From: Zancudomyces culisetae
Taxonomy: Eukaryota; Kickxellomycota; Harpellomycetes; Harpellales; Legeriomycetaceae
DNA: 39,708 nt
Assembly: GCA_001969505.1 (NCBI GenBank)
Contig: LSSK01000602.1
Location: forward strand, 1 to 39,708
Reading direction: 5' to 3'
Part shown: positions 22,508-31,969 of the stretch, piece after piece
Layout: each line of letters begins with the position of its first letter
Position numbering within the stretch: the first letter of the stretch is position 1
The notes under the pieces: generated by a model
Seen by the model: only the letters and a program-made list of their open reading frames with translations
What the model was told of the DNA's origin: nothing
Database searches by the model: none
Program-made: the position numbers and the translations under genes

Positions 22508-24613
22508 TTAATACGACAAGGTTACTGACGAAGATGAAGATGGCGAGTCAGTCAACTTCTTGTTAGTACCAATGGCTTTGCTTACATCTATACTTAGCCC
22601 TTCTTCTTCATGAATGTGTCTATGCTTAGCCGGCTCATCTTTGTCTTTCTTGGGTGGTTTTTGTTGTCTCTCGAATAAAACTGATGGTAGCTTGCCACCA
22701 TGGGTGGTTTTTGTTGGCGTCCACCATTGCCGTACCTCATGAACACTCCCGCTTCTTTTTCTGCCCTCGCCGCTACCTCTAGGTGTTCTCACCTCGCCCT
22801 CTGATAACTCTTCCTTTCCGGTTGGATCCAAACTGGCCTTGATTTGTATTAGATGGCGATATGCCGAGGTCGCCAATATTGGCTGTTCGTCTTCAAAATC
22901 GTGTAGTTGGTCAGCCTCAATTTGCGGCACCTGTATTGTTAATCCCAGTGTTTCAATATTTGTATTTCTTTTGTCGGATTTTTTGGGGTGAACATTTCCT
23001 AGAACTGCTTCATCTTTTGGAATTATGTCATTTACTCGAGTTTCAGTAAATCTAGAAATAGACTCTTTTTTGTGACTTTCATTCCATTTCATATCTTCAA
23101 GTTTTGGAAAATAAATACCACCACCACCATCACCACTTCCGTTACTACTACCACTCAGCATCCCTTCATACACCGATATTGTCGATAGCCTTTTATACCC
23201 CATAGCTCCCCGGTCAACCACACCTCCACGCCCACTTAAAACCCTCCGTGGCCTGACCAGTGGATGTTGGTAATCATCATCCCCGTATCTTTCAGGCTCC
23301 AACGTCACTGGACTATTAACCACTACAGGTCTCGATGTGCTGTACCTCCGCCCTCTCACTGGTGCAAACCCTTTAATCCCCCCTTTTTCCTCCTCTTGCG
23401 TCTTACCCTTATAGTCTCTATAGTCGCCCAACGGGCTGGCTGCCCTCCCAATCAACCCCCACTTGAATTGAGTATGTGCGGCCAACCCAAGAGTCTTGCC
23501 ATCAACTTCTGCCTTCTCTTCATATGCTCGTTCCCCTTTTCTTTCACTCTCCTCCCTCCTATCAAACTCTATGTTTTCCTCTAACTCATTTTCATCTTCG
23601 TCTACTTTCTTCTCTATTTTCTTTACATACTCGCCCATAGTTTTATGTTTTCGCATTTCTTCCTTTTCTTTCGATCCCACTCCCTTGTACCGACGTGCCG
23701 TCATCGACTCCACCAGCCTTCCGTACCTCTTCTGTCCCTCAGTATCACCTTCCATAAGCTGCAGTCTCTTCGGTAGCATCCTTTCCAGCCTTTCCATGCT
23801 TTCAAATATACCATTCATCGCTTCATAGCTTTCTTCTGCTACTCGCCCTATGCTTTTCAGCCGATAACTCAACTCCATCTCCATCCGCACCTGCTTGTTG
23901 ATCTTTTCTGCACGTTTACGGCTCTCTTCCATTTGTTTCTCCACTTTTCGTATTTCATTAACCAGTTCTTCTTGCTTTTCGCACACTTTCATACTACTTT
24001 GTACCACTAATTCTTTACTCTTTTTACAGATTTCATAAAGCACCTCACTGCTCTCGTCTTGTACTCGCTCACGTTCGCTTCCTTTACCTTTCCAACCACT
24101 CTTATCATTTCTATGATTTCTATTTACATATCCTCCGCCCAATCCAGTCGCCCCAAAAAATATTCGCTCTGAAAAACTCATTTTGCCTTGCCGTGGCAAT
24201 ATTGGCTGTATATCCAACCTCCTGAGCCTTTCATCGTCCCTCTCCTCCCTCCACTTAATCTCCCCCTCTTCACACTTTTGGTCTTTTGAAGCTTGATTGC
24301 TTTTTACTGTCGAAATCGTTATTATCTCATCCTCTCCTCTCACAAGCATCCTATTTTCGTACATGCTATGTGGTCTCTTTTTTTTTACATCTTTTATTGT
24401 ATCTTCTGTTCGCACACCAATCTCACTCTTGTTATCGCTTTGTTCAATATCTGTATCTCCGTCAAATTGCGTATATTTTGCACCTTCTGCTATATTCTTG
24501 TTGCAAGTATTTGCCTTTTTTATTCTTTCATTATTACTTTCCTGAATACTCGCTAATTTCTGCGAGCTTTTGTGTTTAGTTTCTACTTTTACTCTCGAAA
24601 GTTCATTTCCCAT
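22508..24613 (-). CDS. Probable BORC complex subunit 5 homologue (BORCS5-like), N-myristoylation motif
   Basis: 701-residue intronless protein. The N-terminus MGNELSR fits an N-myristoylation signal (Gly2, Ser6). A short conserved-looking motif RLDIQPILPRQ (132-142) precedes a predicted coiled coil (about 190-285) with a CEKQEELVNEIRKVEKQM stretch ending in ERLERMLPKRLQLMEG. In this order, and in the LP...L end of the coil, it resembles animal BORCS5 (myrlysin), the myristoylated subunit that anchors BORC to lysosomes; in fungi this would be the vacuole or endosome. Most of the rest (300-700) is charged, low complexity and probably disordered, so the protein is far longer than animal BORCS5 (about 200). 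Assignment rests on recalled pattern similarity. Alternative: an unrelated coiled-coil scaffold. Confidence 0.6.
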   Translation of the reverse strand: MGNELSRVKVETKHKSSQKLASIQESNNERIKKANTCNKNIAEGAKYTQFDGDTDIEQSDNKSEIGVRTEDTIKDVKKKRPHSMYENRMLVRGEDEIITISTVKSNQASKDQKCEEGEIKWREERDDERLRRLDIQPILPRQGKMSFSERIFFGATGLGGGYVNRNHRNDKSGWKGKGSERERVQDESSEVLYEICKKSKELVVQSSMKVCEKQEELVNEIRKVEKQMEESRKRAEKINKQVRMEMELSYRLKSIGRVAEESYEAMNGIFESMERLERMLPKRLQLMEGDTEGQKRYGRLVESMTARRYKGVGSKEKEEMRKHKTMGEYVKKIEKKVDEDENELEENIEFDRREESERKGERAYEEKAEVDGKTLGLAAHTQFKWGLIGRAASPLGDYRDYKGKTQEEEKGGIKGFAPVRGRRYSTSRPVVVNSPVTLEPERYGDDDYQHPLVRPRRVLSGRGGVVDRGAMGYKRLSTISVYEGMLSGSSNGSGDGGGGIYFPKLEDMKWNESHKKESISRFTETRVNDIIPKDEAVLGNVHPKKSDKRNTNIETLGLTIQVPQIEADQLHDFEDEQPILATSAYRHLIQIKASLDPTGKEELSEGEVRTPRGSGEGRKRSGSVHEVRQWWTPTKTTHGGKLPSVLFERQQKPPKKDKDEPAKHRHIHEEEGLSIDVSKAIGTNKKLTDSPSSSSSVTLSY

Positions 24614-26330
24614 ATTTGCATCTTTTCTTGGTCGTTTATTTGAATGTGATTACTTCTCTTTATTGTCCGATTCTCCCGCGATATTTATATTTTTTATATC
24701 ACCTTTTATTTTTAGTCCTCAGTTTTTGTTGCTGTATGCTTATCATTCACCTTTATTTTATATACAATTATTGCGCGTAAAAGTATTTATGTGTTATTCG
24801 TCTTTTCATGTCTATCGTCTCTGCTCGTCTTTCCTTAATCTACATTTGCTCAGTTCGTATCTACTATTTGTATTATTTTCATTGAACTTCTCAATCCCAT
24901 AGGCAGCCTTTTGTGTTTATCCAAATACCATTTACCACAATTACCCCTTATGTTTTCATTTGTGCTTTATTCTTTTCTTTTATCAACTTTTCTCCTCCTT
25001 TACTTAATGTCTAACATTTTGTTATTTACTTTGGTAATCCAGTTTCAAAAAAAAAATTTTGTGTGGGTGATTGTTTTTAATAAACTTTGCACTAATTTAC
25101 TGTTTATTCATTCCCATTTCAGTTATTAATGCACGATAATTTATTTAAAGTTTGATAATCCCTTTTGGCAAATGATTTCCATGCGTCTTTTGACAAAGAA
25201 AACAATACATAAATTATGTTCATGTGTTTACTTTTCTTTTTGGGGATTTACGTATAATTCTCATTTTGGCCATCTATTTTCTGTTTTTTGTCCTTGCAGT
25301 TGCATTCTAGCTTTTGTTTATATTTTTTATTTATCACCTCAAATCTCCGCTATTTCTGCCTTTTCTGCCTTTTCTGCCTTTTCTGCCTTTTCTTGTTATT
25401 CTCTTTGAATAGCGGCTATACTGGGTCAATAATGCATTGAAAAGGGAAATGGAATGGCCAATCTTGTTTATCTCTTCAGACTTACGTCATTTCGAACGAA
25501 GCATTCACAATACTACCACCACAGCTCCCTTAATACCTTTTCTCCCTCAATTTAAAAATGCCTTAGCAAAACTTTTCATATCAAGATCGAATAGATTATT
25601 ATTCATGGTACACTTATCCTCCGTGTCTTTATCCACTTTCCTCTGCATGGTATATTCACACGTGTGAGTTATATCAATGATTTACACGTGTTTGGACCTT
25701 TTGCTTTTGTTTTCCTTTGTATAAAATTTTCGCTATCTAACCACATGACACTCACACCTTTGTGTGTGAAATATCCACCTTCACTTCAACAATCCAATTC
25801 TTTTTATTATCCTCATTTCATTAGCCGTATATCTCAACTCATTCTTTATACCTAGAATATTCTCGATGCAACACGATGGGTAAATATACAATCTAACCAG
25901 GTTCTTGTACCTCTCCTATTCCTAAAAAAAGAAATACACAGACCAAAACAAAGACAGTAGTTAAATAACTACAAACTCTGAACCCACAGATCTTGAACCC
26001 GCCTCTTTGTTTTTTTACACATCCCCAGTCCAGTCCGGTCCAATCCGGTCTAATCCCAACCCAGTTCACTGGTTTGATTGCTTGTACGCCTCAGCGGCTC
26101 TTTTTGAACCTCACCTCCTCCCTCCCTCCCACCGTCTCTTGCTAGATGCCACAAAATATTTTTATATATAAATGTTTACATTCATTAATTTGGTCTACAT
26201 CTATATCAACTAATATTCCAAAAAAAAAAACAACTAGAAAGTAATAGCACATAACACAATGTTAGCAGGTGAGAGCAAAATAGTAGTATAGTAGATACAT
26301 TGTTGAGCTTTTACAGATAATTTTAGTAAC
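24614..26330. other. Gene-free spacer, 1.7 kb
   Basis: Spacer between two minus-strand genes; it holds the BORCS5-like promoter. The plus strand is very pyrimidine-rich (T/C runs throughout 24.6-25.4 kb), giving many meaningless Phe/Leu/Ser ORFs. It includes a 9-nt tandem repeat and CCAGTCC/CCGGTCC/CCAATCC degenerate repeats near 26028-26060. No gene recognised. Confidence 0.6.
25356..25391. repeat. 9-nt tandem repeat (CTGCCTTTT)4
   Basis: Four perfect copies of CTGCCTTTT in the gene-free spacer. The minus strand reads AAAAGGCAG; no role is evident. Confidence 0.9.
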
Positions 26331-27470
26331 TCAAAAGTACTTTTTTTCATATCTTATTCCCATATTCTCCTTAGGCCTAACTCCCATTTTCCGGAGTTTC
26401 TCTGCTTTCACTCTCTCTTGTTGGACTCTGTTTAGCTCCTCCAGTTGCATTCGGGACATGGAGTACGTATTCTCTGAACCTGCTGATGCACTGGGCTTAT
26501 TTAGGTGCTTTTTATCACTTAGCCACAGCAACTCCATCTCATCACCAGGAATCACATCCTTTTTTACTTTTTTCTTTTTCTTAGCCTCTTTGGATGTCCA
26601 TTTTTCGATATCATAATACTTTTCATGTGGTAAAGTACATGTGTTATAGTCTTCAATAAATGTCCTGAAATACTTTTTAGTTTCAAATTGCGGTAATTCC
26701 TCAAAATGCAACCCTTTAACATCAATCAACCAGGCTATAAACTCCTGTTCCTTGGTGTATATGTCTGTTTCGAAAAGTACGCCATGCGCCCCAAACTCTA
26801 GCTTCTTTCTACTCTCTCTGTGTCTTTTTTTTCCCTCCTCTTTTTTCTGCTTTTTATGTTCCTTTTTCTTTTTGTGTCGTCTTTTTCTTTCCCGGTCAGA
26901 CTCGGAGCTAGAGCTATGGTCTGTGGTTGAGCTATTGCTCGAGGACTCTGGACTGGCTTCTCTTCTTTTCCTTAGCTTTTTTTCTAAAGAACCAATATGT
27001 GAGCTGCTAGTAGTTCGTGTTTTCGATGCTGAATTATCACTTCCAGCTCGAGTAATATCCTTAATTTTGCCTCTGTCTTGTTCTCTGCTTCTATCTCTGC
27101 TTCTATCTCTACTTCTGTCTCGTTTTCGTTCTCTGTCTCTACACCTATTTCTATTTCTGTCACGTTCTTTGTATCTATCTCTACTTCTGCTTCTATCCCT
27201 ATCTCTACCTCTACCTCTACTTTTGCTTCTATCTCTATCCCTATCCCTATCCCTATCCCTATATCTACTCCTACTTCTTGAGTATCTCTCTCGTCTCCTT
27301 GTACACTCCTCACCTCTTCGAGATCTATACTCTCTATTTTCTGCATTTATTTCAGTTTTCTGATTAGTGTCATCTGATCCTCCTTTTAAAATGACATTCT
27401 CTTCAGCTCTATATTGTTGCGATTCCTGCTGCTCTGCAGCTTCGTTTGTCTTATTTACACCTCTATCCAT
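26331..27470 (-). CDS. RS-rich protein with SCI1-like C-terminal domain
   Basis: 379-residue nuclear-type protein. Residues about 45-140 are a long Arg-Asp/Arg-Ser array like SR splicing proteins, followed by Ser-rich and Lys-rich stretches with obvious nuclear localisation potential. The C-terminal third carries the conserved domain of the eukaryotic family named after plant style cell-cycle inhibitor 1: FIAWLIDVKGLHFEELP, KKYFRTFIEDYNTCTLPHEKYYDIEKW and the end block LEELNRVQQERVKAEKLRKMG...ENMGIRYEKKYF. The family is little studied; RS content suggests splicing-linked work, which is inference. The plus-strand ORF of similar length over the same region is an antisense shadow of the repeats. 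Divergent from SET9 across 1.07 kb. Confidence 0.8.
   Translation of the reverse strand: MDRGVNKTNEAAEQQESQQYRAEENVILKGGSDDTNQKTEINAENREYRSRRGEECTRRRERYSRSRSRYRDRDRDRDRDRSKSRGRGRDRDRSRSRDRYKERDRNRNRCRDRERKRDRSRDRSRDRSREQDRGKIKDITRAGSDNSASKTRTTSSSHIGSLEKKLRKRREASPESSSNSSTTDHSSSSESDRERKRRHKKKKEHKKQKKEEGKKRHRESRKKLEFGAHGVLFETDIYTKEQEFIAWLIDVKGLHFEELPQFETKKYFRTFIEDYNTCTLPHEKYYDIEKWTSKEAKKKKKVKKDVIPGDEMELLWLSDKKHLNKPSASAGSENTYSMSRMQLEELNRVQQERVKAEKLRKMGVRPKENMGIRYEKKYF
27235..27258. repeat. CTATCC hexamer array coding for Arg-Asp repeats
   Basis: Four perfect CTATCC units (minus strand GGATAG) encode an Arg-Asp run of the RS domain. Related degenerate hexamers continue on both sides (about 27075-27290), a slippage-prone coding repeat. 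Confidence 0.85.
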
Positions 27471-28538
27471 CCTCGCTGCGCTTCGCTGTATGTATCCACT
27501 CGTAAATGATCGCTGAGTATCTTCAAGGCCACACTCTGGATATCTTTACCCCACTGTTCACAGATTTTGTTATTTGTTCAAAAAGTTCAAAACTAATTTG
27601 AGCATGGAATCCAGAGGTTGAAGATTTTTTTCCGGGTATTTTTTTTTTGATTTTCACAAATTAGCCGAAAAAAAGAGTAGCAGTAAAATAAAAAGAACAG
27701 CTATATGACAATTGCGCTCCACACAGGGGTTGCTGACAGTGCCAACCTAAATATTCCTTTTTTTTATGTTTAGGGTTCATTGACGCTAAAGCCCTTGTAG
27801 AAAGATGCATGGTATTACGCCTAACATGTAAAAATACTTTTTTTTACTTGCCGCAACGCAAGTACATACTAACTACCTATGGGAGTATTATTGGTATATA
27901 AGTTATATCGGTTTTTCTACAAAATCATGTTTTTCACTTTAAACAAGTTGTTGAGGTGTCGAAGGCTTTAATTTCAGTATGTCCTTTGCTTGTTGTCTCC
28001 AGATTTCCAAAAAATATATAGTCACAATTAACCATGGAACGCGAATTTCGCCAAAAATTACTGACAAAAATACCCCAGCATTCATTTGCTGATGTTGTTT
28101 TGGCGAATTTCATTTTCGCTTAGATCTCATCCATTTTCATAGCCGTGTTAGCTCAATGGAAAAAGTGGTCCTCAAACACAAGCAAGTTGCAATTCAAGAG
28201 AAAGAAAAACTGTGAATTTCGTTATGGTATAAACAAAACGAATCTCGAAATACACAAATCAAATTCCAAGCCCTAAATCACAAAGCAAAAGTTGATGCAA
28301 CTGGTTTTTTTTCCAAGTTTACAAAAATAAATAAAATAAAATAAAATAAACGATATTAAAATTAAGGTCTAAGAATAAACATATAGCAAATACAATCAGA
28401 CTTTTAATCATCACACTCCGACCCTTGATCTTGCTCGTTTTCCTACAGAGATCCAGTCTAGTTTTTTTTTGGTAACCATCGACTAGCGCCTAAATGCGCA
28501 ATATCAAACAAACAAAAAAAGCGAATAAGGAATAAAAC
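27471..28538. other. Divergent spacer SCI1-like / SET9
   Basis: AT-rich divergent promoter region. It contains an inverted repeat (28043-28111), a tRNA-like A box (about 28149-28159) and an AAATA pentamer repeat near 28329-28350. No intact gene is supported. Confidence 0.6.
28043..28111. repeat. Inverted repeat, 14-nt arms
   Basis: GAATTTCGCCAAAA (28043-28056) and TTTTGGCGAATTTC (28098-28111) are reverse complements at 13 of 14 positions, with a 41-nt loop. It could fold as a hairpin or be a protein-binding dyad; no terminal duplication marks it as a transposon. Confidence 0.6.
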
Positions 28539-31500
28539 ATGAGAGCAAAGACAGGGTTGTCTGAAATCGATTGGAACACCTTGGCAAGGTTTGATGATCT
28601 TTTTTGTGAATTGCTAATAGATTCAATTGGGCTATGGTTTAAAACACGAAAATTCTTCAACAAAAGAAGCGCAATGCGCATTTCTCAGAATGAAATACTG
28701 CAAGTGGTGAGAAGCCTTGCGAAAGGAGAGAAAGGATTGAGCGATACGATAATTGAATTCAAAGGCATAGAATCTGTGGACAAAGCACTTCAAATCCTTG
28801 GAAAGAAGCAATTAAAGGAAATTATCAGACAAGCTGAGTTGTATTTTTCAATGTACCTCCCTGAAGCAGGGTACGAAATCTCTGAAAGTAACAGATATGA
28901 AGTGGTTAGTGGGCATGTTGAGGGCTGTGTACTAGCAACCAAGGATTATGAAACTTATCAGCTAATAAATTATTGCACAGGAACAATGACAAAGCTTGAA
29001 GAGGGCGATATTTGCAAACTGGAAAATAGCAAATCGGATTTCAGCGTTATGTGGTGGGGAAAGAAAAAAAGTATGTGCCTGCTTTTAGGACCAGCTAGAT
29101 TTGTAAATCATGATTGCAATCCTAACTGTAAATTCATCACATTTAACAACGGGTTAATTGGATTTCAGGCTGTTAGGAAGATCAATGTGGGTGAAGAAAT
29201 CACCGCAAGCTATGGGAAAGACTATTTTGGTGTAGGGAACTGCGAGTGTTTATGTCAGACTTGTGAGATTTATGGTAAGGGGTATTATAGCACCCAGGCT
29301 ACAGGTGAGTTGGACGGGAATGAAGTTTCAGATGGCGTTCAAAACCATACTAATAACACACAGAGAAGAACAAATAGAAGACGAGCTGAGGCTCATTTTT
29401 CTGCAGCTGAAAATGATAAACAGCAATACGGGAAGTTATGTGAAAATTGCAAAGTTCATATTTCATCAGTAAGCACAAACGAAAACCCCAGCGAATGTGT
29501 AAAATGCAAGAGGCACAAGATGTTATTCGGATTTGATTGGCCTTTTAGAACAGAGATGGAGTATTCCAGACAACTTAATAAGGTAGGCCTGGGTAGCAAT
29601 GGTGCCAATAAAAAAAGAAAAGAAACTACTCCACCCAATCCAGTTTCCGTCCTTAAGAGAATCAAAATGCTGGAGGCTTTCAAGTGCTGTACACGAATAA
29701 CTCCCAAGAAAGGATGTATATACGAAATTCTCGAATCAACCGATGATGAAAAAAGTGATTTTATTACTGAAAACTCCTTGTTTAAACTTGAACACACCAG
29801 TGAATTTTTGAACGGCACAGATAACAGCAATACTGCCGAAAGACCACAACAGGAGAGCAATGGGACAATTAGCATGTGTCTAAATACACTTGGCAACGGC
29901 ATTGAAAATATAAATAATAACGCCAACATTAATCTAGATACGATAGAACAGGAAACCCCGGCCAACGTCCCAAACGAAGATTCAGATACACATGTAGAGA
30001 TAAATATGGATATGGCTACAACTCTGTGCATCAACCCATTTCCGATGCCAAATGGAAATGTAGACGCAACTTCAAGTGAGAATCAAAATTATCTAGGTAC
30101 AGAAGAGAAAGAAAAGCAAACCTCTGATGCACCTGTTCATAACATGTCTGAAATGATAACCGATGAGGCCACTAGTCTTCCGGGTGATTCAAATGCCAAC
30201 ATTAACCCAAAGATACGAGCTGATCGTATAAGCCACGTGGAAATCGCACTAGTTAAAAAACATAAAAGCAAGCGGATTGTCTCTAATCCCGAGGAAATGT
30301 TCAGAATGAAAAGCGTTGGGGCGTTGGTACTGGCCACGCGTATACGGCAGAACGATGAATCTACCACAACGAATACATCTTTGCATTATTATCCTGGTGT
30401 TATTGTCGATAGCACAGATATAGAGAGCATCAAGGTTAAAAGCTTTGAAGACGAGAGTATTTCCACCCACAGCGCATCGGGACTGTTTTGTTTTATTCCA
30501 AATACTGTTGGAACATGTGAAGTGAATGATGAAATTGGGCACACGGTTAGCCGCCATGAGGATGAGCTGCTAGCAAATATAGAATGCACAGAGGTAGAGG
30601 GCGTGCTCAATAGCGAACATCCACTGGGGAACGTACACAAAAATAAGGCAGTGGACGGTAACATGAAAGTATTTAAGTACGATGTAATAAATGATATGTC
30701 ATTTAGGCGTGCAGTCTGCTACTTTGAATGGAGAATATTGGCGCTATATGGTCGGTACTATAGGTTCGAACATAATAAAAAAGTTACAAGTAAAATCAGG
30801 GACAGTCTTAACAAAAACCGATCCCAAAGATCGAAGCTTTCTACAGGTGATGGTGGCAACTGTTTGAAAGGCTTGGGTTGTGCACGATGTGATAACTGTG
30901 TTAGAGAGTGGCGAAGGATAAAGTATTTAATTCCTGGTATAAATGAACTGTCAAGCTTGTATTACATATTTACCAATGCTGGAAACCATAAAAAGAAGCC
31001 GCCAGTAAATAGTAAAGATAAGACTAAAAAACCCAGAAGGTATCCAAACCATGTTGTATCTGGAACTGGAGCCGGACTGGGCTCTGGTATTGAGTTTAGC
31101 CTAAACCCTTATTCTGAATCAAGTTCCGATTCTGAACCCGATTTATCGTCCAAATCTAATGGACTTAGAGGAACGTCCAACAATGAAAAGAACAACCTTC
31201 CAAGGTTTAAACCAAACCTACTATTATCACTACCAAGGTTGGGTTTGGATTCCTTTTTTCTATATCTGTCTGAACCGACTACCACCGATGTCCCGTTGAA
31301 TGGTCAAACATCCAACCAAGAAAACTCCGGGAAAATAAACAGTGGTAGTGAACATGCTGGCTCCTCCGGCTGCAGTAATGGCTGTAGTGGCGAACATGAA
31401 AAGAGAGTTGCTCGACATTTCTGGAAATTCATTAAGCCTTACCTACTAAATATCGGAGACCGGGTACACGTTGTTGACTCGAGGGATTTTAAGCTCTACA

Positions 31501-31631
31501 AGGCAAAAATTGAAGACATTGAGTTTCTCTGTAACGAAAACAAGTGGGGATTGCATTACTACGTTCATTTTCTCGGTTGGTCTGCTGGTTTTGACCAGTG
31601 GGTTCCGCCTTCATGTATAGTTCTATCATGA
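28539..31631 (+). CDS. SET9: Histone H4-K20 methyltransferase SET9 (Suv4-20 family) with C-terminal chromo-barrel-like domain
   Basis: Nuclear lysine methyltransferase for H4K20, involved in DNA-damage checkpoint control in fungi. It has 1030 residues and no introns. The N-terminus (SEIDWNTLARFDDLFCELLID) is the Suv4-20 helical region. The SET core holds CVLATKDYETYQLINYCTG, the cofactor motif RFVNHDCNPNC (187-197) and GEEITASYGKDYFG, followed by the post-SET Cys cluster NCECLCQTC (234-242). A second Cys pair set (C301, C304, C320, C323; then KRHKMLFGFDWP) is typical of Set9. Residues about 350-950 are mostly disordered, with a Cys-rich patch GCARCDNC. The last 60 residues (about 971-1030: GDRVHVVD, YYVHFLGWSAGFDQWV) look like a chromo-barrel/Tudor-knot domain. 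Confidence 0.93.
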   Translation: MRAKTGLSEIDWNTLARFDDLFCELLIDSIGLWFKTRKFFNKRSAMRISQNEILQVVRSLAKGEKGLSDTIIEFKGIESVDKALQILGKKQLKEIIRQAELYFSMYLPEAGYEISESNRYEVVSGHVEGCVLATKDYETYQLINYCTGTMTKLEEGDICKLENSKSDFSVMWWGKKKSMCLLLGPARFVNHDCNPNCKFITFNNGLIGFQAVRKINVGEEITASYGKDYFGVGNCECLCQTCEIYGKGYYSTQATGELDGNEVSDGVQNHTNNTQRRTNRRRAEAHFSAAENDKQQYGKLCENCKVHISSVSTNENPSECVKCKRHKMLFGFDWPFRTEMEYSRQLNKVGLGSNGANKKRKETTPPNPVSVLKRIKMLEAFKCCTRITPKKGCIYEILESTDDEKSDFITENSLFKLEHTSEFLNGTDNSNTAERPQQESNGTISMCLNTLGNGIENINNNANINLDTIEQETPANVPNEDSDTHVEINMDMATTLCINPFPMPNGNVDATSSENQNYLGTEEKEKQTSDAPVHNMSEMITDEATSLPGDSNANINPKIRADRISHVEIALVKKHKSKRIVSNPEEMFRMKSVGALVLATRIRQNDESTTTNTSLHYYPGVIVDSTDIESIKVKSFEDESISTHSASGLFCFIPNTVGTCEVNDEIGHTVSRHEDELLANIECTEVEGVLNSEHPLGNVHKNKAVDGNMKVFKYDVINDMSFRRAVCYFEWRILALYGRYYRFEHNKKVTSKIRDSLNKNRSQRSKLSTGDGGNCLKGLGCARCDNCVREWRRIKYLIPGINELSSLYYIFTNAGNHKKKPPVNSKDKTKKPRRYPNHVVSGTGAGLGSGIEFSLNPYSESSSDSEPDLSSKSNGLRGTSNNEKNNLPRFKPNLLLSLPRLGLDSFFLYLSEPTTTDVPLNGQTSNQENSGKINSGSEHAGSSGCSNGCSGEHEKRVARHFWKFIKPYLLNIGDRVHVVDSRDFKLYKAKIEDIEFLCNENKWGLHYYVHFLGWSAGFDQWVPPSCIVLS

Positions 31632-31969
31632 TCATAATCATTTTCTCTTTTCGACTTTGAATTTACACCAGTTTTATTTTACTTTTTTTTTTAAACTTTT
31701 TGGGGTTGCCTTATCATTAGTATATCACTCAATTCCAATAAAATAGTTGCACAAAGAGTTTTTTATTTTTGTAGATAACACTAAAAGTGAGAGGTTCTGT
31801 ACTGATTCAACAGAAAACCCTAGTAGTGGTTTAGTCATAAGAAAAAAAAGAAAAGAAAAGAAAAGTTAAATATAACAAGCCCTAAATAAAAGCAACACAG
31901 AATGATATATGATATGAACCAGAAATAAAAATCAAAAAGTCACCAAGATGTGGATAGTCCTTTATTCGA
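31632..31969. other. Convergent 3' spacer SET9 / calnexin
   Basis: AT-rich spacer between two converging genes; A/T runs are present on both strands and would serve as 3'-end signals. No gene. Confidence 0.55.

Noticed and set aside
24286-24902. Several overlapping plus-strand ORFs rich in Phe, Leu and Ser
   Set aside because: They come from pyrimidine-rich DNA opposite or beside the BORCS5-like gene and have no protein-like pattern.
26752-27363. 203-codon plus-strand ORF rich in Leu/Ser
   Set aside because: It is the antisense shadow of the Arg/Ser/Asp repeats of the SCI1-like gene; low complexity with no independent signal.
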